Positions 7,528 to 12,407 of a stretch of 12,407 bases of DNA are shown here, one piece after another; position 1 is the first letter of the stretch; every line of letters begins with the position of its first letter. Source of the DNA: an uncultured Opitutales bacterium (GTDB lineage Bacteria > Verrucomicrobiota > Verrucomicrobiia > Opitutales > Intestinicryptomonadaceae); assembly GCA_900548185.1 (NCBI GenBank), contig URJJ01000054.1:1-12407 (forward strand), written 5' to 3'. The position numbers were made by a program, and so were the translations under genes. Below the pieces are notes generated by a model. That model was not told the DNA's origin. It did not search any database and saw only the letters and a list, made by a program, of their open reading frames with translations.

Positions 7528-7530
7528 GCA

Positions 7531-9891
7531 TCACCATGCCGAACTCTCGGAGGCGCAAAGCGCCTTCAGCTCCATGAAACGGGCGTCATCGACATCCGGG
7601 CAGGAGGCCGCATGCCTCACGATGCTCTTCCATTCGAGCCACGCCCGCTCAATGTCCCCGCGCCTCAGCACATCGTCCTCAAGGCCCGCAAAACTGCCCC
7701 CAGCCGCTATCTTGCGGACGATTTCCGACGCCCCCTCCCCGTACCCCGGCGGCACGCCGCGCCGAAGGTATCCGGGCACGTCGGAAAGCGAATACTTCAG
7801 CGCGCAAACGTCCGCAAGGCGCGACGAAGACGACCTTATCTTTGACGACATCGCAAAGCGGCGCCCCGCCCGCAGGTTTGCCATGTCGTAAAATATCTCC
7901 CCGACCGAGTAGGATTCATCCTCAAGGGCCGCAGCTATGGCAAGCCCCTCGCCGCCGTTAAAAAACGAAAAAATCCTCCCCCGGACGGTGGGCCGCATTT
8001 CGGAATCGACGAGCCCGAAACGGAGCCAAAGCTCCGCAGGAGAGGCGGAACTGGGGACTGCGGTGGGCCCGAATCCCGAAAGCGCGCCGAAGTCGTTTGC
8101 GTTCTGCACGCGCACGCGCCTGAGCGGCGGATTTGCAAGCAGCGCGCCCTCGCCGTCGCGCACGGCGCCTATTTTAGAGTTCGACACGTCAAGAAGCGCA
8201 AACAGCGCCCCGCCCCTGTCCTCAAAGCCCGCGAGTTCCGCGCCCCAAAAGAGGGAGGGGACGTATTTTGAAAACCTCCTGCGCAGCGTCCGTAGGCTCG
8301 CCCCTCCCCCGCTTGAAAGAGCCCTGTCGCAATCCGCAAGCAGCGGGCAAAGGGCCGAGTAAACGGCCCTGGTCAGCCTGTAAAACCCGTTTTCCAGGCG
8401 CGAGGCCACCCGCACGCGCACGCCGTATCTGCCGCCCCCGACAGCGCAGGCGGCGCCTCGGCCCAAGTCAAGGACGGCCCGGCGGCTTTCCAGAAACGGC
8501 ACCCAGCCGTCGGGGCCGTGGTAGAGGGCCTCGCAAAGCCGGGCCTGGCAGGATGGCTTTCTGCGCTCCCAAAGGCCGGCGGAATTGAGCATCTCAACCC
8601 TCTCGCCGGAACGAGCCCTCCCGCCGCGCCCGCAGGGGGAGGCGGCAGCCCTGTCAAAACCGAGGTCGATATTCTCCTCGGTAAAGAGCCTGGACAGGAA
8701 GCGGCGCGCGGCCGCCAGATGGTCCCCGCCGGAAGATGCGGCGGCGTCCATCACCCGCAAAACGGCGGTCCAGTCCAGATGCCCGCAGCGTCCGAGCCTT
8801 ATCTCCCCGGCCTCCGAAAGCCGAGGCTTGCCGGGGAGGGAAATCGCGTATCCGCAAGTGTCAAGCCCACGGCGCCCCGCCCGCCCGTACATCTGGAGCA
8901 TCTCGTCGGGACGCAGAACCTGTACCTGCCCCATGCTCTCGTACTCCCTGTCCGCAATTATGACGCTGCGCATCGAAAAATTCACGCCCGCGCCCAGGCC
9001 GGTAGTCGCAACCACCGCCACCAAATCGCCGGACTTTGCGCACGCCTCCACAATCCCGCTGCGCTGCCGCGCGCTAAGGCCGCTGTGGTGGAACGCGACC
9101 CTGCGCTTCAAAAGCCCCGCAAGCCTGCGGCCCGCGCCCTCCAGCCTTTCGCGCGGGAGCTGGAGCGGCGGGAGGCCGTCCAGTTCGGAAGCTATGCGCG
9201 AGGCGATTGTTTCCGCATCCACGCGCCTCGGGGCGAAAATCAGGACGGGGGCCATGTCGGCCGCCGCGATTTTTTTCACAAGCCGCCCCCACGCGCCGCG
9301 CGCCGAATACGAAGTTTCGTTTGAAAGGGACTCTGAAAAAACCTCCTCCAGCGGAACGGGGCGCGACCCGTGCTCGACAAGCGCGGCGTCCCGACCCAGC
9401 CTGCGAAGCCACGCCGCGACCTCCCCGCGGTTTTCGACGCTCCCGCTCAAAAGCAGAAGCTGGGTTTCAGGCGGCGCCATCGCGATTGCCAGCTCGTAGT
9501 TTGCGCCTCGGCGCGGGTCGCCGATTAGCTGGTATTCGTCTATTGCCATGAAGTCCGCCGCCCGGCCGCCAAGGATGCGCGATTTCTGCGTTTCAAGCGT
9601 CGCAACGACAAGCGGCGCGGAAGGGTTGAGCGACAGGTCCCCGGTGGAAATCCCGACGTTCCACCCGCGCGCGCGCCACTCGCGGAACTTGTCGTTTGCA
9701 AGCGCGCGCGTAGGCACGGTGTAAACCGCCGAACGGCCCCTGAAATGGCGGGTGTAGAAAAGCTCGAACACATACGTCTTGCCCGCCCCCGTCGGGGCGT
9801 GCAGCACCACGTCGCGCCCCGCCCTCAGCGCGGAAAGAGCCTCCGCCTGCCAGAAATCCGGAAATTTGACGCCCTGCCCGAAACCTTCCAT
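7531..9891 (-). CDS. Ski2-like superfamily 2 DEAD/DEAH-type helicase
   Basis: A 786-residue ATP-dependent nucleic-acid helicase of the Ski2/Mtr4-like branch. The N-terminal RecA domain has a Gln-containing entry (FWQAEAL), motif I APTGAGKT (32-39), motif Ia VPTRALANDKF, GD (84-85), motif II DEYQ (118-121) and motif III SGS (149-151). The second RecA domain has HHSGLSARQR, motif V ATTGLGAGVN (295-304) and motif VI QMYGRAGRRGLD (333-344), the last typical of Ski2-like enzymes. Motif II DEYQ instead of DExH/DEVH and SGS instead of SAT are departures from the textbook. The C-terminal ~400 residues, Arg-rich, match no domain I recognise and probably include the winged-helix and ratchet parts. The start fits the domain layout, but the AT-rich sequence before it has no Shine-Dalgarno. 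The stop is 7 bases from the convergent CPBP stop. RNA processing or DNA repair are both possible roles. Confidence 0.88.
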   Translation of the reverse strand: MEGFGQGVKFPDFWQAEALSALRAGRDVVLHAPTGAGKTYVFELFYTRHFRGRSAVYTVPTRALANDKFREWRARGWNVGISTGDLSLNPSAPLVVATLETQKSRILGGRAADFMAIDEYQLIGDPRRGANYELAIAMAPPETQLLLLSGSVENRGEVAAWLRRLGRDAALVEHGSRPVPLEEVFSESLSNETSYSARGAWGRLVKKIAAADMAPVLIFAPRRVDAETIASRIASELDGLPPLQLPRERLEGAGRRLAGLLKRRVAFHHSGLSARQRSGIVEACAKSGDLVAVVATTGLGAGVNFSMRSVIIADREYESMGQVQVLRPDEMLQMYGRAGRRGLDTCGYAISLPGKPRLSEAGEIRLGRCGHLDWTAVLRVMDAAASSGGDHLAAARRFLSRLFTEENIDLGFDRAAASPCGRGGRARSGERVEMLNSAGLWERRKPSCQARLCEALYHGPDGWVPFLESRRAVLDLGRGAACAVGGGRYGVRVRVASRLENGFYRLTRAVYSALCPLLADCDRALSSGGGASLRTLRRRFSKYVPSLFWGAELAGFEDRGGALFALLDVSNSKIGAVRDGEGALLANPPLRRVRVQNANDFGALSGFGPTAVPSSASPAELWLRFGLVDSEMRPTVRGRIFSFFNGGEGLAIAAALEDESYSVGEIFYDMANLRAGRRFAMSSKIRSSSSRLADVCALKYSLSDVPGYLRRGVPPGYGEGASEIVRKIAAGGSFAGLEDDVLRRGDIERAWLEWKSIVRHAASCPDVDDARFMELKALCASESSAW

Positions 9892-9980
9892 TTTTAAGAG
9901 GCAAAAAAATCATCCGCCCCCACGCAAGAAGAATATTTTTAAAATTTCCCTCCCCCCTTGGAGGCGGTACAAATAATCTG

Positions 9981-10041
9981 CGGGTGCGGGGAAGCGGTCG
10001 GCATGACGGCCTTGCCTGCGGGAAATCCGCAGCAGCACCCG
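9981..10041. ncRNA. candidate structured RNA: compact three-way junction
   Basis: P1 is CGGGTGC (9981-9987) with GCACCCG (10035-10041), 7 perfect pairs. P2 is GGTCG (9996-10000) with CGGCC (10007-10011), loop GCATGA, one G-T pair. P3 is CTGCGG (10016-10021) with CCGCAG (10027-10032), loop GAAAT, 6 perfect pairs. Junction strands are 8, 4 and 2 bases (GGGGAAGC, TTGC, CA in plus-strand reading). Three nested stems in 61 bases between genes is suggestive, but high GC makes chance pairing easier. The strand is undecided; the minus strand would put it in the helicase leader. It matches no riboswitch class I know. Confidence 0.35.
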
Positions 10042-10203
10042 GCGGGACCCGGCCTTTTAGCCTGAAATTTCCAAGCCGCAAGGCGCGGCGCATCTTCCCA
10101 GAAAACGCATAACGGACATGGGCAGGTGCACATCGCAGCCCCCGTCCCGCCGCCGCGCACAAATCCGGAGCGCGGGAATAATAAGGCCGGGCAGCATCAA
10201 AAA

Positions 10204-10352
10204 ATTTGGGTCTGACATAGATTAGAGAACGAAAAACGGGAGGGCGGAATGAAATTTTGCGCGGAGAGGGAACGCCCGCCTAAGCCGCCGCGAAACGCCG
10301 CATGATTTTTCGTTTCTTTCGGGGCATTCCAATCTATGCCAATCCCTTAAAT
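10204..10352. ncRNA. candidate structured RNA: long imperfect inverted repeat
   Basis: Three blocks pair in nested order: ATTTGGG (10204-10210) with CCC(TT)AAAT (10344-10352), CATAGATT (10216-10223) with AATCTATG (10331-10338), and AACGAAAAA (10228-10236) with TTTTTCGTT (10306-10314). The 69-base centre is GC-rich and can pair again (GGCGG 10243-10247 with CCGCC 10276-10280). This makes a rod of about 150 bases with internal loops. The arms are AT-rich inside GC-rich DNA, so the matches are less likely by chance. It could be a stand-alone small RNA, a leader of the helicase, or a two-site operator on DNA. Strand unknown. Confidence 0.4.
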
Positions 10353-10399
10353 CTGCCCGATATTGAGCCATTTAGGCGGGATGAGCGAAACGCGCCCCC

Positions 10400-10431
10400 A
10401 AAAAAAATCCGCCGGAAAAATCCCGGCGGAT
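10400..10431 (-). terminator. intrinsic terminator of rho
   Basis: On the minus strand ATCCGCCGG (10431-10423) pairs perfectly with CCGGCGGAT (10415-10407) around a 7-base loop and is followed by eight T residues (A run 10400-10407 on the plus strand, partly shared with the stem). It starts 22 bases after the rho stop codon. A textbook Rho-independent terminator. Confidence 0.92.
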
Positions 10432-10453
10432 GCAGACGCGACGGGCGGCGGCC

Positions 10454-11797
10454 CTAGAGGATTATATTCAAAAATTCGGCGTTAGACTTGGTCTGAGACA
10501 TCCGCTCTATCAGGGTCTCAGTCGCGTCCTCGCCCTTGGAACCCGCCATTGCCCTGCGCAGGAATCCCGACGCCTCAAGCTCCTTGGCCGAAAGAAGCAG
10601 CTCCTCGCGGCGCGTTCCGGAGGCCGCCAGATTCACAGCCGGCCATATGCGCATCTCGGCAATTTTGCGGTCGAGCACCATCTCCATGTTGCCCGTGCCC
10701 TTAAATTCCTGGAATATCAGTTCGTCCATCCTGGAGCCGGTTTCAATCAGCGCCGAAGCTATGATGGTGAGGCTCCCGCCCTCCTCGGTATTGCGGGCGG
10801 AGGCGAACATCTGGCGCGGGCGTTCGAGGGCGCGGATGTCCAGGCCGCCGGACATGGTGCGCCCGCCGCCGCCCTTTGCGGAGTTGTGGGCCCTGGCAAG
10901 CCTCGTGAGCGAGTCCATGAGAAGAACGACGTCCTTGCCCACCTCGGCAAGATGCTTGGCGCGCTCGACGGCGAGGTCGGCCACACGTATGTGGGTGTCG
11001 ATTGTCTCGTCGTTTGAAGAGGCGAAAATCTCGGCCTGCGGAAGGTCCATGCGAAAGTCCGTGACCTCTTCCGGCCGCTCGTCCACAAGCAGTATTATAA
11101 GGTGGCACTCCGGGTGGTTTTCGAGAACGCCGAAGGCGATGTCCTTTAGAAGCGTGGTCTTGCCTGTGCGCGGGGGGGCGACGATCAGCCCCCTCGTGCC
11201 CTTGCCGATGGGGCAGAAAATGTCTATGACGCGGTTTGTCATGCGCCCGTCGGAAGTTTCAAGGCGGATTTTCTCGTCAGGGGCGACGGTGGTGAGGTTC
11301 TGGAACGACGGCACGCGCCTGCGGTCCATGCAGCTCAGCCCGTCGATTGTCTCGATGAAGCGCAGCTTGGGGTTCTGGTGGCTCTGGGCCTTGTGGGCGT
11401 TTCCGCATATGTACTGGCCCCTGCGGAGGTTGAAGCGGCGGACGAGCTCGCGGGATACGTAGGTGTCGGTCGGCCTGGACTTGCCGCCGCGCTTCGGGTC
11501 GAGAAGCACCCCGTTATTGTTTGCCGAAAGGTCGAATATGCCCTCGACTTTCATTATTTCGAGGTCCTCCCCCCGGTCGTCGGGGCGAGGCTCAAAGCCG
11601 TCCCGGGCGGGAGGCCTGCGCCTGTCCTGGTTCTGCCCCTTCTGGAAGCGGCGCCCCGGGCCTCGGCCGTTTCTGGGCTGGAATTTCCCCCGCCCGGAAG
11701 GCTGGGGGCGGCGCTGGTTCCGGCGTTCGCCGCCGGGGTTTCCGCCGGGGGCCCCGTACGGGCCGCCCTGCTCAAAACTGCTGTCAAAATCCTGCAT
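10454..11797 (-). CDS. rho: transcription termination factor Rho with RG-rich N-terminus
   Basis: Hexameric RNA-dependent ATPase that ends transcription. 447 residues. The RNA-binding (cold-shock-like) domain spans about 81-155 (KVEGIFDL, NNNGVLLDP, DTYVSRELVRRFNLRRGQYI). The ATPase domain holds Walker A APPRTGKT (207-214), the catalytic region DERPEEVTD (239-247), Walker B VVLLMDSLTRLAR (290-302), the Q-loop segment GGGGRTMSGGLD (309-320) and EFKGTGNMEMVLDR (364-377). Residues 1-80 replace the helical Rho_N domain with low-complexity sequence rich in Arg, Gly, Pro, Asn and Gln, including several RG repeats. No Shine-Dalgarno precedes the ATG; the bases before it are almost all A/T. It is transcribed alone, with its own terminator and a ~300-base upstream region. 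Confidence 0.97.
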   Translation of the reverse strand: MQDFDSSFEQGGPYGAPGGNPGGERRNQRRPQPSGRGKFQPRNGRGPGRRFQKGQNQDRRRPPARDGFEPRPDDRGEDLEIMKVEGIFDLSANNNGVLLDPKRGGKSRPTDTYVSRELVRRFNLRRGQYICGNAHKAQSHQNPKLRFIETIDGLSCMDRRRVPSFQNLTTVAPDEKIRLETSDGRMTNRVIDIFCPIGKGTRGLIVAPPRTGKTTLLKDIAFGVLENHPECHLIILLVDERPEEVTDFRMDLPQAEIFASSNDETIDTHIRVADLAVERAKHLAEVGKDVVLLMDSLTRLARAHNSAKGGGGRTMSGGLDIRALERPRQMFASARNTEEGGSLTIIASALIETGSRMDELIFQEFKGTGNMEMVLDRKIAEMRIWPAVNLAASGTRREELLLSAKELEASGFLRRAMAGSKGEDATETLIERMSQTKSNAEFLNIIL

Positions 11798-12059
11798 ATA
11801 AAAATATAAAATGGTGGAAAAATCCGCCGGGCATAAATCCGAATAATCCGGATTCCGCGCCCGTCTGAGCCATGGCCGGAGACGGGTCCGAAAATCAAAA
11901 AAACCGGCGAGAAAAAATCAGCCGCAAAAGTCGCCCGGGTAGTACCCCGCAAAAGGCGCAAAAAAGCTAAAACACGGACAATTCAAAGAATCGCGGCGCC
12001 ATTGGCAAGCCTTTTTTAAATCGGCCTTCCCGAAAAAAACTTGACCAAAATCCGGGCGG
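11798..12059 (-). promoter_or_regulatory. rho upstream region with possible promoter and leader
   Basis: About 260 bases between the terminator after the exbD-like gene and the rho start, with no supportable gene but many T runs on the minus strand and GC-rich islands between them. A -10-like TATATT (11803-11808) ends only 5 bases before the rho ATG; if used, the mRNA would be leaderless, but no matching -35 is seen. The 10-base palindrome AATCCGGATT lies at about 11845-11854. A transcript starting further up would carry the hairpin at 11860-11886. Confidence 0.45.
11860..11886. other. hairpin upstream of rho
   Basis: CCCGTCT (11860-11866) pairs perfectly with AGACGGG (11880-11886) around a 13-base loop that contains the palindrome CCATGG. 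No T run follows on the minus strand. It could be a leader structure or a dyad operator; Rho is autoregulated through its leader in Escherichia coli, but no direct resemblance is visible. Confidence 0.4.
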
Positions 12060-12087
12060 AAAAATCCCCGGGGCGTCGCCTGCGGGG
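12060..12087 (-). terminator. probable terminator of the exbD-like gene
   Basis: Ten bases after the stop codon the minus strand can pair CCCCG (12087-12083) with CGGGG (12070-12066), with GGC-GAC-GCC pairing inside, followed by ATTTTT. A short T tract and a modest stem make this a plausible intrinsic terminator separating this gene from rho. Confidence 0.55.
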
Positions 12088-12097
12088 CGCGCACGCG

Positions 12098-12407
12098 CTA
12101 TTTGCGAAACTCCGCGCCGCTTTGGATGCCGGCCTTTTTTATTTTCGCCTCCCGTATCGCGTCGAGGGCGGAGGCGACGCTCTCCCATGAGGCCCCCCGG
12201 TCGCCGATGAGTATCACGGATGCCTCCGGATTCGCAGCGCGCAGGCGGGCGAGTTCGGAGGCGAGGCCCTCCCGCGAGACGGGAGAATCGTTAAAGTAGA
12301 ATTCCCCGCCGCTTGTCACGCCGACTGCCGCCGGCTTGTCGGAGGGTCTGGCGGGCTCGGAGGAGGCCATGGAAGGCGGGGTGATTTCAACAGACCTTAT
12401 CTCTTTG
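12098..12407 (-). CDS. ExbD/TolR-family biopolymer transport protein, C-terminal part
   Basis: The frame stays open to the window edge, so the N-terminus with its single membrane helix lies outside; about 102 residues are visible. They match the periplasmic domain of ExbD/TolR proteins: a beta-strand with proline motif (VEITPPS), then TSGGEFYFNDSPVSREGLASELARL, then a strand ending in ASVILIGDRGASWESVASALDAIREAKIKKAGIQ. These proteins form the proton-driven ExbB-ExbD or TolQ-TolR motor that energises outer-membrane transport or envelope constriction, implying a diderm cell. An exbB/tolQ gene would be expected just upstream, beyond the window. Whether it is ExbD or TolR cannot be told from this part. 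Confidence 0.85.
   Translation of the reverse strand, partial: KEIRSVEITPPSMASSEPARPSDKPAAVGVTSGGEFYFNDSPVSREGLASELARLRAANPEASVILIGDRGASWESVASALDAIREAKIKKAGIQSGAEFRK

Larger units (their letters stand above)
9892..10399. other. long non-coding gap upstream of the helicase gene
   Basis: Between the rho terminator and the helicase start there are about 500 bases without a convincing protein gene. Short open frames here have Arg/Pro/Cys-rich composition and run out of phase into the helicase. Two structured stretches are described separately (9981-10041 and 10204-10352). A possible minus-strand -10 box TATTAT (plus coordinates 10178-10183) has no good -35; if used it would give the helicase a leader of nearly 300 bases. 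A further short minus-strand hairpin, CCTCC-AAGGGG-GGAGG, lies at about 9949-9964, followed by an A/T-rich run. I checked for tRNA, tmRNA, RNase P and SRP RNA signatures and saw none. Confidence 0.55.

Noticed and set aside
9981..10041. SRP (4.5S) RNA, because of the GGAAATCCGCAGCAGC stretch
   Set aside because: The invariant apical GGTCCGGAAGGAAGCAGCC-type motif is not there on either strand.
9593..10162. Minus-strand 189-codon open frame through the gap into the helicase
   Set aside because: Most of it is out of frame with the helicase, and the gap portion is Arg/Pro/Cys-rich with no recognisable domain.
10204..10380. tRNA, tmRNA, RNase P or glycine-riboswitch RNA in the gap
   Set aside because: No T-loop (TTCGAAT/TTCAAAT), no RNase P conserved blocks and no paired glycine-aptamer motifs could be read on either strand.
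11967..12188. Minus-strand 73-codon open frame between rho and the exbD-like gene
   Set aside because: It overlaps the exbD-like coding end in another frame and spans the probable terminator; the composition is not protein-like.
1..12407. CRISPR array, insertion sequence, prophage or defence island
   Set aside because: No regularly spaced repeats, transposase or phage genes, terminal inverted repeats or defence-gene signatures were found; the window is housekeeping genes.

Overview
This is a GC-rich (roughly 60-65% by eye) bacterial chromosomal segment, apparently one end of an assembled contig. Its first 42 bases are not genomic. They are an Illumina Nextera library end (index, Read 1 sequence and transposon mosaic end), so real DNA starts at about 43. 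The gene content is ordinary housekeeping. The AmpG-like carrier resembles the Bacteroidota/Verrucomicrobiota version of that family, and the Ski2-like helicase and Rho would fit a Verrucomicrobiota-type (PVC/FCB) organism, possibly a host-associated one known from metagenomes. No rRNA or other phylogenetic anchor is present, so this placement is tentative.

Layout. Minus strand, 6011 down to 43: trmB (tRNA m7G46 methyltransferase), thrS (threonyl-tRNA synthetase without its TGS domain), a probable intrinsic terminator, recJ (5'-3' ssDNA exonuclease), lrgA and lrgB (holin/antiholin-like pair with an ATGA overlap), and the first 159 codons of an AmpG-like MFS permease cut by the adapter. Gaps inside the trmB-thrS and recJ-lrgA-lrgB blocks are 15 bases or fewer, and lrgB to the permease is 47 bases. 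Plus strand, 6255-7523: a CPBP-family membrane protease with a large soluble insert, divergent from trmB. It converges on a minus-strand Ski2-like helicase (7531-9891), with 7 bases between the two stops. A 562-base gap (9892-10453) follows. It holds no convincing protein gene but has two notable potential RNA structures and the terminator of rho. Rho (10454-11797, minus) has an Arg/Gly-rich disordered N-terminus. About 300 bases upstream of it lies the C-terminal part of an ExbD/TolR-type protein that runs off the window.

How the genes fit together. trmB-thrS is a translation pair. recJ-lrgAB-AmpG-like combines DNA repair with envelope or peptidoglycan turnover, and lrgAB beside a muropeptide importer is the most suggestive functional link. 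I see no CRISPR array, insertion sequence, prophage, tRNA/rRNA gene or defence island, and no clear new system. The best leads are the two structured stretches upstream of the helicase, the uncharacterised C-terminal half of that helicase, the CPBP insert, and the domain changes in ThrRS and Rho.
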